Notes: a model not told the origin generated them from the sequence alone. A DNA stretch of 32,690 nucleotides from Anaerolineales bacterium (GCA_021462845.1 JAJTXU010000026.1:1-32690), one strand, 5' to 3'; shown: positions 1-7,294, counted from the first letter of the stretch. Numbers and translations are program-made.

Positions 1-38
1 CGAGTCGATTCGGGGAAGAGCGAGAGTCGGTTGGTCAT
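1..38 (-). CDS. 5' end of a truncated minus-strand gene, product not identifiable
   Basis: On the minus strand an ATG at 38 opens a frame that runs off the window edge after 12 codons (MTNRLSLFPEST). It starts 11 nt after the stop of the FtsB-like gene, so it would be the next gene of that operon. The N-terminus resembles starts I associate with diaminopimelate decarboxylase of Anaerolineae, but twelve residues are far too few to name it. There is no strong Shine-Dalgarno sequence in front of the ATG. Confidence 0.4.
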   Translation of the reverse strand, partial: MTNRLSLFPEST

Positions 39-48
39 CCAAAAAGGA

Positions 49-429
49 TTAATGTTCGCCAAAGAACAAATCCCACCAGGTTTGAACGTTCGTCATCTGA
101 GTTGGCGTGGGCGCGGGCGTGTTGAGTTCGATGGGCGCGGCGCCAGGCTGACCAATCGGCACGATCGGCAGATCGCCTTCTTGCACGTAGTGACCATCGG
201 TGCGCGCCCATTCATCCACGGCGCCGTCGGAAGCCGCAAACGCCACCTGCGTTTGAAGCGCGGTTTGAGTTTGCACTGCCTGCGTGGCTTGCTGTTGCAC
301 AAGCTCATATTGCTTGTTGAGCAAATTCATTTCCTCGAGGCGGCGATTGAACTCGAGCACAATGAACACCAGCGCGATAACGCCGATGATTGTGGCAACT
401 CGTCGCGCATTGAAAGGGAGGGCGGGCAT
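49..429 (-). CDS. FtsB/DivIC-like septum formation initiator family protein
   Basis: Small single-pass membrane protein of 126 aa. Residues about 9-26 (ARRVATIIGVIALVFIVL) form one transmembrane helix after a short basic N-terminus. A Gln/Leu-rich coiled coil follows at about 27-65, then an extracytoplasmic tail with Pro/Thr-rich text and a Trp-rich end. This is the layout of FtsB/DivIC proteins, which bridge divisome components at the outer face of the membrane. Sequence similarity in this family is weak, so the call rests on architecture and length. The start ATG has no clear RBS, but a TAAGAT hexamer lies 6 nt upstream, which would suit a leaderless transcript. It probably precedes the truncated gene at the window edge in one operon. 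Confidence 0.65.
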   Translation of the reverse strand: MPALPFNARRVATIIGVIALVFIVLEFNRRLEEMNLLNKQYELVQQQATQAVQTQTALQTQVAFAASDGAVDEWARTDGHYVQEGDLPIVPIGQPGAAPIELNTPAPTPTQMTNVQTWWDLFFGEH

Positions 430-496
430 ATCTCAATCTTAATCGCTCTCTGATTCTCTGGCAAGCGGATATAATCGGACTTAAGATCTTGCTACG

Positions 497-594
497 GAAA
501 TTTAACCGCGCAGGGCGCAAAGAACGCGAAGATTTAAAAAAGATTTCTTAGCGACCTTCGCGGGCTTAGCGGTTCAATATTCTTGTCGGAGAGT
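497..594. repeat. Dispersed palindromic element, family A, intergenic copy
   Basis: The left end reads ttaaccgcgcagggcgcaaag and the right end reads ccttcgcgggcttagcggtt, so the outer arms are imperfect inverted repeats around a short A-rich middle. The same ends occur twice inside the xanthine dehydrogenase gene (2376-2494 and 4073-4148). Similarity to the second intragenic copy continues past the arm (ttcaatattcttg here, ttcaaattatcttg there) up to the RBS of the following gene. It fills the gap between the divergent FtsB-like gene and the epimerase gene. Confidence 0.8.
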
Positions 595-597
595 CTT

Positions 598-1002
598 ATG
601 CCTCACGTCAAACAGATCAATCACGTCGCTGTTGTGGTAGATGATATGGACAAAGCCCTGTCGTTCTGGCGCGACGCGCTGGGGCTGGAACTGCATGAAC
701 TGCGCGACGTGCCCGCCGAGAAATCGCAGGTCGCTTTTCTTCCGCTTCAAGGCTCGGAAGTCGAACTGGTCTGCCCGACTTCGGATGACTCGGGCATTGC
801 GAAATATCTCGCCAAGCGCGGACCCGGTATGCATCACATCTGTCTGGAGGTTGACGATATCGAAGGCATGATGTCACAGTTAAGAACAAAAGGCGTGCGC
901 CTGATCAATGAAGAACCGCGCACCGCCGCAGACGGAAAGAAGTACGCATTCATCCACCCTGAAAGCGCGTCAGGCGTGCTGGTTGAACTGTATCAAATCT
1001 AG
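598..1002 (+). CDS. Methylmalonyl-CoA epimerase-like VOC family protein
   Basis: 134 aa, the usual length for methylmalonyl-CoA epimerase, which interconverts the (2R) and (2S) forms in propionate and branched-chain catabolism. Two beta-alpha-beta-beta-beta VOC modules are visible. INHVAVVVDDMDKALSFWRD opens the first with a metal-ligand His. GMHHICLEVDDI opens the second with another His, and the terminal VLVELYQ supplies the Glu ligand. The ORF track begins at a TTG (583), but ATG 598 is preferred because GGAG sits 6 nt before it and the first residues then match the family start. That RBS lies at the very end of the upstream palindromic repeat. No mutase or carboxylase gene is nearby, so the substrate is inferred from family only; other VOC enzymes remain possible. 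Confidence 0.8.
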   Translation: MPHVKQINHVAVVVDDMDKALSFWRDALGLELHELRDVPAEKSQVAFLPLQGSEVELVCPTSDDSGIAKYLAKRGPGMHHICLEVDDIEGMMSQLRTKGVRLINEEPRTAADGKKYAFIHPESASGVLVELYQI

Positions 1003-1014
1003 TTCATAACAGAC

Positions 1015-1042
1015 ACAAAGAACGCGCAAAGGGGTTAGAAAT
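1015..1042. repeat. Degenerate partial copy of palindromic element family A
   Basis: The text aaagaacgcgcaaaggggtt resembles the left arm interior of the copy at 2394-2416 (aagaacgcaaaggagttag), differing by a 2-nt insertion. The right arm is missing. It lies between the epimerase and the FAD-subunit gene. Confidence 0.5.
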
Positions 1043-1074
1043 CACCAGCGTTACAACCTTTGGGCCCAAGACAT

Positions 1075-2022
1075 ATGACACTCTGGCAACAATATATCAA
1101 ACCCAAGACTCTCGCCGAAGCCATGGACGCGTTCGCAACCGCGCCGCGTCCGTTGCTTCCCATCGCCGGGGGAACCGATTTATTGCTTGATCTGGAACAA
1201 GGTCGTCATTCGCCCGTCCAAACATTGGTGGATGTGACAGCGGTCGCCGAGATGACTCTCATCGAGATTCGGGATGATCAACTCTTCATCGGCGCCGCCG
1301 TGTCCGTCAACCGCGTCGCTCTGGACCCTCTAACTGTCCGCCATGCGGAGGCTTTGACCGAAGCCTGCGACTTGATCGCCGGTCCGCAAGTCCGCAACGT
1401 GGCGACCCTCGGAGGCAACGTCGCCCACGCCCTCCCCGCCGCCGACGGGACGATTGCCCTGCTCGCGTTGGATTCTTACGCAGAGATCGTAGGGATTGAC
1501 GATCCAATGGCGATTCTTGGTAATGGAGACTCTGCGAAGTTGCACCGTTTTCACCGACTTCTTCCGTTGAAGGATTTATTCCTCGGGCCTGGCAAATCAT
1601 CAATTAAGCATGGCGAAGAGTTAATTGTAGGATTTCAGATCTCGTTATCAAAACCCCATCAAGCCTCCTGCTTCAAGAGAATTATGCGTCCGCAGGGTGT
1701 GGCGCTTCCTATTTTGAATTGCTCCGTTTGGCTTGAACGCGAAAACGGCCTCATCAAAGATATTCGCATCGCCGTCGGTCCCGGCGGTGGGACTCCCTTC
1801 CGCGCCACGCAAGCCGAAGATGTTTTGCGTGGGAGATCTCTCACCAAGTCAACATTTGAATCTGCGCTGGATGCTCTGCTCGCCCAAGCCCAATTCCGCA
1901 CGAGCGCGAGGAGAGCAGGGGCAGATTACCGCAGGCATATTGTCAGCGGGTTGTTTAGGGATGTGATCGAGTCCGCGTGGATGCGAGCAGAAGGGAAAAC
2001 CACGGAGACACGGAGACACTGA
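1075..2022 (+). CDS. FAD-binding subunit of a xanthine dehydrogenase-type molybdenum hydroxylase
   Basis: 315 aa; the medium subunit (CoxM/XdhB type, PCMH-like FAD fold) that passes electrons from the [2Fe-2S] clusters to the final acceptor. FAD-contacting motifs are clear: PIAGGTDLLLD at about residue 31 and ATLGGNVAHALPAADG at about residue 106. A C-terminal CO_deh_flav_C-like region follows (IRIAVGPGGGTPFRA). The ORF track start is a TTG five codons earlier; ATG 1075 gives the natural family start, though no good RBS is visible. The last eight or so residues (KTTETRRH) are encoded by the left arm of a palindromic repeat, so the original C-terminus was probably elsewhere. It is followed 109 bp later by the fused large subunit, making a two-gene operon. 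Confidence 0.9.
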   Translation: MTLWQQYIKPKTLAEAMDAFATAPRPLLPIAGGTDLLLDLEQGRHSPVQTLVDVTAVAEMTLIEIRDDQLFIGAAVSVNRVALDPLTVRHAEALTEACDLIAGPQVRNVATLGGNVAHALPAADGTIALLALDSYAEIVGIDDPMAILGNGDSAKLHRFHRLLPLKDLFLGPGKSSIKHGEELIVGFQISLSKPHQASCFKRIMRPQGVALPILNCSVWLERENGLIKDIRIAVGPGGGTPFRATQAEDVLRGRSLTKSTFESALDALLAQAQFRTSARRAGADYRRHIVSGLFRDVIESAWMRAEGKTTETRRH

Positions 2023-2117
2023 CATCGCGCCTGCAGCGGGTGCAAGTGGAAAAGAAATTAAAAACTCCGTGACTCACATGTCCCGATGATTTTCGGGAGC
2101 GACTCCGTGGTTCAAAA
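1996..2117. repeat. Dispersed palindromic element, family B, overlapping the end of the FAD-subunit gene
   Basis: Perfect outer arms AACCACGGAG (1998-2007) and CTCCGTGGTT (2103-2112) enclose internal repeats of the same words (acacggagac on the left, actccgtgac on the right) and a small hairpin CCCGATGATTTTCGGG. The element supplies the stop codon of the upstream gene and ends 3 nt before the AGGAAG ribosome binding site of the next gene. Confidence 0.8.
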
Positions 2118-2131
2118 TTAGGAAGTGACCC

Positions 2132-5128
2132 ATGACTAATCAAATCTCTCTTACTGTCAATGGTATTCAACATACCCTCGAAGCCAGGGCGAATGAAACG
2201 CTTTCAGATTTGCTGCGGTATCGTCTGCGGCTCACGGGGACAAAGATCGGCTGTGACGAAGCCGAGTGCGGCGCGTGTACTGTCCTCGTGGATGGCGAGC
2301 CTGTGGTCTCGTGCATTTACCCAGCCGAGCGGGCGGAGGGGAAGACGGTGGTGACGATTGAGGGATTGGGGAATGAATTTACCGCTAAGCACGCTAAGAA
2401 CGCAAAGGAGTTAGAAAAGAAAGAGGAAAGAAGAAAGAATCTTAGCGACACTTCGATAAAACTCAGTGCAAGTCTTCGCGCTCTTAGCGGTTTAAATGCT
2501 CTTCATCCCTTACAAGAAGCATTCGTGGAGCATGGCGCGGTACAGTGCGGATTTTGCATCCCTGGGCAGATTATGACGGCGTATGCGCTGCTCGAGCGGA
2601 ATCCGAATCCGACGAGGGATGAGGTGCGGTTTGCGTTGAAGGATACGCTGTGCCGTTGCGCGGGGTATCCGACGATTGAAAATGCGATTCTTGCGGCGGC
2701 AGAATCGTTGCGGACGGGTGAACCTGTCAGGAAGCCGAATATTCCCGATTCGATTCACGTTCATCAATCGGTGGGACATACGCATCGGCGACCGGATGGG
2801 ATTGAGAAAGTCAATGGTCAGGCGATATACACCGATGACCTTGTCTTCGATAACATGTTATTCGCAAAAGTAAAACGCGCGATGATTCCGCATGGGTTCT
2901 TGAAGAGACTCGATGTTTCAAAAGCCAAAGAGTTGAAAGGTGTTGTCGCCATATTAACTGCCGAAGATATTCCTGCTGAAAGGAATCATGGACTGATCGT
3001 CTACGATTGGCCCGTGATGGTGGGTGTTGGAGAACGCGTCCGCTATGTGGGGGATGCGATCGCGCTCGTAGCGGCGGAAACGCTTGAGATTGCGAATCAG
3101 GCGTCGGCGTTGATCGAAGCGGAGTTCGACCTCCAGCCTGTCATCACAAATCCCGTGATGGCGCGTGAGGATGGAGTCCCACAAATTCACGAAAAGGGAA
3201 ACTTGCTCAAGCACATCAAAGTCCGCAAGGGCGATATGGAAAAAGGATTCGCCGAGTCGGATGTGATTCTCGAACATACATTTCATACGCCGACGTATGA
3301 CCACGCGTTTATTGAGCCTGAATGTAGTATCGGCGTGCCGTTGCCCGATGGGCGCATGGAAATTTATTGCGGTTCGCAAATTCCGTATCAGGATCGAACG
3401 CAAGTGGCGCGTGTGATGGGTTGGGATGAGTCGCGCGTGCGCGTTGTGGGACAGCTGATGGGCGGAGGCTTCGGCGGCAAAGAAGATGTGATGGGACAGA
3501 TCCACGTGGCGATGCTGGCGGACGTGACGAAGCGACCAGTGAAACTGCTGTTCGACCGTCATGAAAGTTTGCTCGTGCATCCGAAGCGGCACGCGACGCA
3601 GATCCGAATCAAGATTGGCGCGAAAAAAGATGGACGCATTATGGCGAGCGAGTCTGAGCTGTATGGCGACACGGGCGCGTATGCGTCGCTCGGCGAAAAA
3701 GTGATGACCCGCGCCACCACGCACTCGGCGGGTCCGTATGATGTGCCGAATGTGCGCGCCGATTGCTACGCCATGTACACCAACAACCCGCCTGCGGGTG
3801 CGTTCCGTGGATTCGGCGTGACGCAATCGGCGTTCGCGGTCGAGTCGATGATGGATATGCTCGCCGAGAAGTTGAACATCGAGCCTGTTGAACTGCGTCG
3901 CATCAACGCGCTGCATGTCGGGAGCATCACCAACACGGGACAGGAGTTGCGCGAGTCGGTGGGATTGATGGAGTGCATTGATAAAGTGTCAAGCGCCATG
4001 TGTCAGGTTTCAGGTTTGTCGGAGAAGGATTTGTTTAAGCCGAGAGTAGTTTCTGATGTTGACGAAGTGGACTTAACCGCTAAGCACGCGAAGAGGAAAG
4101 AAGAAAGAAGAAAGAATCTTAGCGGGCTTCGCGGTCTTAGCGGTTCAAATTATCTTGTTAGAGCATGGGGCTTTGCCGCCGCTTACAAGAACACGGGTCT
4201 CGGTGGCGGCGCGCCCGATATATCCAACGCGGAAGTTGAGTTGTACGATAACGGCATGTTCGAAGTGCGGAGCTCGTCCGCCGAAATGGGGCAGGGACTC
4301 GTCACCGTCATGCGCCTCACTGTCGCGGAGGAAATGTCTGTCCCTCCTGAGCAGGTCAACGTGTTGGTGATGGATACGGATTTGACTCCGAACGGAGGTC
4401 CGACGACCGCATCGCGTCAAACGTTTGTGACGGGGAATGCCTCGCGGTATGCTGCGAAGACTTTGCGCGATGCGATTACAGCGACGCTCGCTGAAAAATA
4501 TGACGTCAAGCCTGAGCAGATTCGTTTTGAAAATGGAATCGTCCACGCCAATGGACATTCGATGACATATGCCGAAGTCGCAAAAGAAATGAAAGCGATG
4601 GGACAACATCCGCGCGCGTTGTACGAATACGAAGCGCCGAAGACTCAACCTCTTGGCACAGGCGGCGACATGCACTTCGCCTTCTCGTTCGGCGTGCAAG
4701 CCGCCGAAGTGGAAGTGAATAAGTTGACGGGCGAAGTGCGCGTGCTGAGAGTCATCTCTGCCAATGACGTGGGCATGGCGGTCAATCCGCTGGGCTTGCA
4801 GGGACAAGTCGAGGGCGGCGTGATGATGGGGCTCGGCAACGCCATCACCGAAGAATTCCTCATGGACAATGGCTATGTGGTGAGTGACCGTCTGGCGCGT
4901 TATCGCATCCCTGGGATTATGCTCACGCCTGAGATCACGTCCATTATCGTGGAGCATCCCACCGCGGCGGGACCGTATGGCGCGAAGGGAGTTGGCGAGA
5001 TATGCAGTATCCCAACCACGCCCGCGATCACGAATGCGATTTATAATGCAGTGGGTGTGAGGGTGGATAAGTTACCAGTGGATCAGGAGTCCATTGCGCG
5101 GGAGATATGGGAGAGGGAGGAGAAATAG
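2132..5128 (+). CDS. Xanthine dehydrogenase-family fused [2Fe-2S] and molybdopterin subunit, with two in-frame repeat insertions
   Basis: 998 aa. Residues 1-195 are the [2Fe-2S] module: plant-type cluster cysteines C41, C46, C49, C61 and the second cluster C139, C142, C174, C176 (CGFC...CRC). Residues about 210-998 are the molybdopterin module: QLMGGGFGGKE (441-451), GAFRGFG with Arg559, EMGQG, and GAKGVGE with the catalytic-type Glu956. In xanthine dehydrogenases the Arg and Glu hold and activate a purine, so a purine or related N-heterocycle is plausible, but substrate cannot be fixed. The order, with the FAD subunit as a separate upstream gene, differs from the usual three-gene or single-chain forms. 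About 41 residues near 82-122 and about 25 near 648-672 are Lys/Arg/Ser-rich, foreign to the family, and encoded by palindromic repeats; both leave the frame open. RBS AGGAAG precedes the ATG. A strong terminator follows. No XdhC-type maturation gene is in view. Confidence 0.92.
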   Translation: MTNQISLTVNGIQHTLEARANETLSDLLRYRLRLTGTKIGCDEAECGACTVLVDGEPVVSCIYPAERAEGKTVVTIEGLGNEFTAKHAKNAKELEKKEERRKNLSDTSIKLSASLRALSGLNALHPLQEAFVEHGAVQCGFCIPGQIMTAYALLERNPNPTRDEVRFALKDTLCRCAGYPTIENAILAAAESLRTGEPVRKPNIPDSIHVHQSVGHTHRRPDGIEKVNGQAIYTDDLVFDNMLFAKVKRAMIPHGFLKRLDVSKAKELKGVVAILTAEDIPAERNHGLIVYDWPVMVGVGERVRYVGDAIALVAAETLEIANQASALIEAEFDLQPVITNPVMAREDGVPQIHEKGNLLKHIKVRKGDMEKGFAESDVILEHTFHTPTYDHAFIEPECSIGVPLPDGRMEIYCGSQIPYQDRTQVARVMGWDESRVRVVGQLMGGGFGGKEDVMGQIHVAMLADVTKRPVKLLFDRHESLLVHPKRHATQIRIKIGAKKDGRIMASESELYGDTGAYASLGEKVMTRATTHSAGPYDVPNVRADCYAMYTNNPPAGAFRGFGVTQSAFAVESMMDMLAEKLNIEPVELRRINALHVGSITNTGQELRESVGLMECIDKVSSAMCQVSGLSEKDLFKPRVVSDVDEVDLTAKHAKRKEERRKNLSGLRGLSGSNYLVRAWGFAAAYKNTGLGGGAPDISNAEVELYDNGMFEVRSSSAEMGQGLVTVMRLTVAEEMSVPPEQVNVLVMDTDLTPNGGPTTASRQTFVTGNASRYAAKTLRDAITATLAEKYDVKPEQIRFENGIVHANGHSMTYAEVAKEMKAMGQHPRALYEYEAPKTQPLGTGGDMHFAFSFGVQAAEVEVNKLTGEVRVLRVISANDVGMAVNPLGLQGQVEGGVMMGLGNAITEEFLMDNGYVVSDRLARYRIPGIMLTPEITSIIVEHPTAAGPYGAKGVGEICSIPTTPAITNAIYNAVGVRVDKLPVDQESIAREIWEREEK
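2376..2498. repeat. Palindromic element family A inserted in frame in the xanthine dehydrogenase gene (copy 1)
   Basis: Arms accgctaag (2381-2389) and cttagcggt (2483-2491) are inverted copies around an A/G-rich centre. AATG occurs just left (2372-2375) and again at the right end (2495-2498) and could be a target duplication. The distance between the two AATG words is 123 bp, exactly 41 codons. Removing it restores a normal family join between GLGN and ALHPLQEAF in the [2Fe-2S] domain. Confidence 0.85.
4073..4148. repeat. Palindromic element family A inserted in frame in the xanthine dehydrogenase gene (copy 2)
   Basis: Left arm ttaaccgctaagcacgcgaag and right arm cttcgcggtcttagcggttc are inverted repeats with an aagaaagaagaaagaatc centre. 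This is the same family as the copies at 497-594 and 2376-2498. It encodes the basic stretch TAKHAKRKEERRKNLSG just before the conserved VRAWGFAAAYKNTG block of the molybdopterin domain. Confidence 0.85.
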
Positions 5129-5148
5129 AAAGTGGAAACTCGTAATTG

Positions 5149-5188
5149 AAAACGGACTCTCAAGGTTTCAAGCCTGAGAGTCCGTTTT
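5149..5188. terminator. Bidirectional rho-independent terminator
   Basis: A stem AAAACGGACTCTC-AGG / CCTGAGAGTCCGTTTT with one bulged A and a 7-nt loop (TTTCAAG). The arms themselves carry AAAA at the left and TTTT at the right, so it can stop transcription both from the xanthine dehydrogenase gene and from the convergent PIN gene. Confidence 0.85.
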
Positions 5189-5205
5189 GGGTGTAGGTTC
5201 CACGT

Positions 5206-5652
5206 CTACTCCGTTCGAGAACGCAACCATGCAATCACATCTCCCGGCGTGCCAATTTTGAAAGACAGGTCATTTAAATTGGCGTTCCCGATGAAATGTT
5301 CTTTATCGTGGCTGACAAACCAGTCGGGTTTTGCAGAGATAGCCTGCGCCAAGACATTCGCGTCTGGCTGATATTCGATCAAAGATTTTGCTAGATTCAT
5401 TTGTTTTGCTGTCGGCGCATCGCTAACTTCAATGTTTGCCTCATCGAGTAATTGCGCCAATAAACCCAATAAATGAGGAGCTTTGCGTTGCAAGACTTCT
5501 TCGGTTTCCTGCAAAACTCCTTTTCCCACCGTGAGATGAACTGTGTTTGCTTGCGATAGATGAAACAAAAGCCGCGCGCCGCCTGATGGCGACATGACCG
5601 CGGCAATGATCACACTGCTGTCCAGAAAGATTTCAGGGATTTTTTGCGGCAT
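5206..5652 (-). CDS. PIN-domain toxin (VapC-like ribonuclease)
   Basis: 148 aa. PIN nucleases cut RNA with a cluster of acidic residues binding Mg or Mn. Visible candidates are Asp11 in IFLDSSVIIAA, an early-helix Glu (QETEEVL), Asp in EYQPDANVLAQA and Asp in WFVSHDKEHF. The start overlaps the end of the AbrB-like gene by 20 bp, the standard antitoxin-toxin arrangement with translational coupling. It probably acts in the cytoplasm as growth-inhibiting RNase neutralised by the partner. It is somewhat longer than the shortest VapC proteins but within the range of PIN_3-type toxins. Confidence 0.85.
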   Translation of the reverse strand: MPQKIPEIFLDSSVIIAAVMSPSGGARLLFHLSQANTVHLTVGKGVLQETEEVLQRKAPHLLGLLAQLLDEANIEVSDAPTAKQMNLAKSLIEYQPDANVLAQAISAKPDWFVSHDKEHFIGNANLNDLSFKIGTPGDVIAWLRSRTE

Positions 5653-5896
5653 ACTCAGCCCGGACTTCGCGCAATGTCTTTAGCATGGACTCTAATGATT
5701 CGCCGCGCGATTCCAAATCGGTGCGGATCGTATCGGCGAGTTCGTCTATGCGCGAGCGTCGGGGGGAGAGCAGGAAAGAGCCGTTGCCCAAGTCAATTAG
5801 ATCGAGCGCTTCGCCTTCTTCCAATCCATATTTGTCGCGAAATTCTGCGGGCAGGGAGATTGTCCCTTCCTTGCGGATTTGAATTGTGGTCACCAT
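5633..5896 (-). CDS. AbrB/SpoVT-type antitoxin of the PIN toxin
   Basis: 87 aa. The N-terminal swapped-hairpin DNA-binding domain is clear: TTIQIRKEGTISLPAEFRDK followed by YGLEEGEALDLIDLGNGSFLLSP. The C-terminal half (about 50-87) is charged and helical and would bind the toxin. The start is supported by AGGAG 7 nt upstream. Such antitoxins repress their own promoter together with the toxin; two direct repeats over the putative -10 box upstream are candidate operators. Confidence 0.87.
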   Translation of the reverse strand: MVTTIQIRKEGTISLPAEFRDKYGLEEGEALDLIDLGNGSFLLSPRRSRIDELADTIRTDLESRGESLESMLKTLREVRAEYAAKNP

Positions 5897-5922
5897 ATTC
5901 TTGCTCCTGTACTGATGCCGAA

Positions 5923-5951
5923 ATTATACACTTTTCTTGATCACACTTTTC
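5923..5951 (-). promoter_or_regulatory. Putative promoter and operator of the AbrB-PIN operon
   Basis: On the minus strand a TATAAT box (plus-strand ATTATA, 5923-5928) lies 26 nt upstream of the antitoxin ATG. Two direct copies of GAAAAGTGT (plus-strand ACACTTTTC at 5928-5936 and 5943-5951) are spaced 15 bp apart, the first touching the -10 box, with a TGATCA palindrome between them. This fits an autorepression site, but a good -35 box is not visible and binding is inference. Confidence 0.5.
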
Positions 5952-6013
5952 ACTTAGGTTCGTTTTGTTGACTCTTTGGGATTTCATGGCACATCTCCCT
6001 CTTTTATATCGGG

Positions 6014-6019
6014 TAAAAT
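6014..6019 (+). promoter_or_regulatory. Possible -10 element for a leaderless thrC transcript
   Basis: TAAAAT ends 6 nt before the thrC ATG and no Shine-Dalgarno sequence lies between them. The same geometry occurs before several other genes in the window. Confidence 0.35.
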
Positions 6020-6025
6020 CAGCGC

Positions 6026-7294
6026 ATGGATAAATTCCTCGGTTACCGCTGTTCGCTGTGCGGAGCGGAATACTCCCCCACCGAAGTTGCCTATACCTGC
6101 CCAAAAGACGGCGGCAACCTCGATGTTCTGCTTGATTACCCGTCGCTTAAGAAGAAATTTCAAGCCGAGGATATCACCAGCCGCGGAGATTTCTCGCTAT
6201 GGCGATACCTCCCCCTCCTGCCAGTGAACGAACTTGCAGGCGGCTCCACCCCTCTTCACACCGCAGGCGGGACGCCTGTTTTCAAGTTACCGACTCTGGC
6301 AAAACAACTCAACTTGCAAAACTTATGGCTCAAGGATGAGTCGCGCAACCCGACGGCTTCGTTCAAGGATCGCGCTTCCGCCATTGTGGTGGCGCGCGCG
6401 CATGAGATCGGCGCGGAGGTGGTGGTCACCGCTTCAACCGGGAACGCCGGCGCGGCTCTCGCAGGGATGTCTGCCGCGGTTGGGCAAAAAGCCGTCATCT
6501 TTGCCCCAAAATCCGCGCCGCCGGCGAAGGTGGCGCAGTTGTTGATCTTCGGCGCGAAAGTCATTCTCGTGGATGGCACGTACGACGACGCGTTCGACCT
6601 CACGATCAAATGCGCGGACGAGTTCGGCTGGTATTGCCGCAACACGGGCTACAATCCGTTCACCGCGGAGGGGAAGAAGACCGCCGCCTTTGAGATCTGG
6701 GAATGGTGGCAGGACGCGCACGCCAAATGGCACGAGGAGTTCGGCGAGGGGTTGGAGCATCCGCCGTTGACGATTTTCGTCTCGGTGGGAGACGGCAACA
6801 TCATTTCGGGAATCCACAAAGGTTTCAAAGACCTGGTTGAACTCGGTTGGATGGCGAACACGCCTCGCATCATCGGCGTGCAAGCGGAAGGGTCTGCGGC
6901 GATCTCGAACGCTTTCCACGCGAATACCGAAGCCATCAAGCCTGTCACTGCAAAGACGATTGCCGATTCAATCTCCGTGGACCTGCCTCGCGATGGCGCG
7001 CGAGCGGTCCGCGCGGTGAAGGAAACGGGCGGCACGTACGTTAATGTATCAGATGAAGAGATCCTCAGCGCCATTGCCGAACTTGGCAGGGTGGGCATCT
7101 TTGCCGAACCCGCCGGGGCGGCGGCGTATGCCGGGGTAGCGCGAGCAATTTCCACTGGGGTGATCGGAAGCGAAAATCCCATCCTGGTGCTAAATACCGG
7201 GAGCGGATTGAAAGACATCCGCGCGGCAATGCAGGCGGTCGCCGAGGCGCCGATCATTGAGCCCACGCTGGATGCCGTGAAAAAGTTGTTATGA
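6026..7294 (+). CDS. thrC: Threonine synthase
   Basis: 422 aa PLP enzyme of fold type II that turns O-phosphohomoserine into threonine in the cytoplasm. An N-terminal zinc-ribbon-like segment (YRCSLCG...YTCPKDGG, residues 8-30) is typical of this threonine synthase class. NPTASFKDRAS carries the PLP lysine K114; STGNAGAALAG binds the cofactor phosphate; NTGSGLKD lies near the C-terminus. Length is normal. The stop codon overlaps the next ATG by 4 bp (ATGA), starting a three-gene operon with an AI-2E permease and a GT2 enzyme; no functional link to them is evident. The start has no RBS but a TAAAAT box 6 nt upstream. Confidence 0.92.
   Translation: MDKFLGYRCSLCGAEYSPTEVAYTCPKDGGNLDVLLDYPSLKKKFQAEDITSRGDFSLWRYLPLLPVNELAGGSTPLHTAGGTPVFKLPTLAKQLNLQNLWLKDESRNPTASFKDRASAIVVARAHEIGAEVVVTASTGNAGAALAGMSAAVGQKAVIFAPKSAPPAKVAQLLIFGAKVILVDGTYDDAFDLTIKCADEFGWYCRNTGYNPFTAEGKKTAAFEIWEWWQDAHAKWHEEFGEGLEHPPLTIFVSVGDGNIISGIHKGFKDLVELGWMANTPRIIGVQAEGSAAISNAFHANTEAIKPVTAKTIADSISVDLPRDGARAVRAVKETGGTYVNVSDEEILSAIAELGRVGIFAEPAGAAAYAGVARAISTGVIGSENPILVLNTGSGLKDIRAAMQAVAEAPIIEPTLDAVKKLL

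Noticed and set aside
2954-3916. Long 320-aa minus-strand ORF opposite the xanthine dehydrogenase gene.
   Set aside because: Shadow of the high-GC real gene: His/Arg-rich, no family, no RBS.
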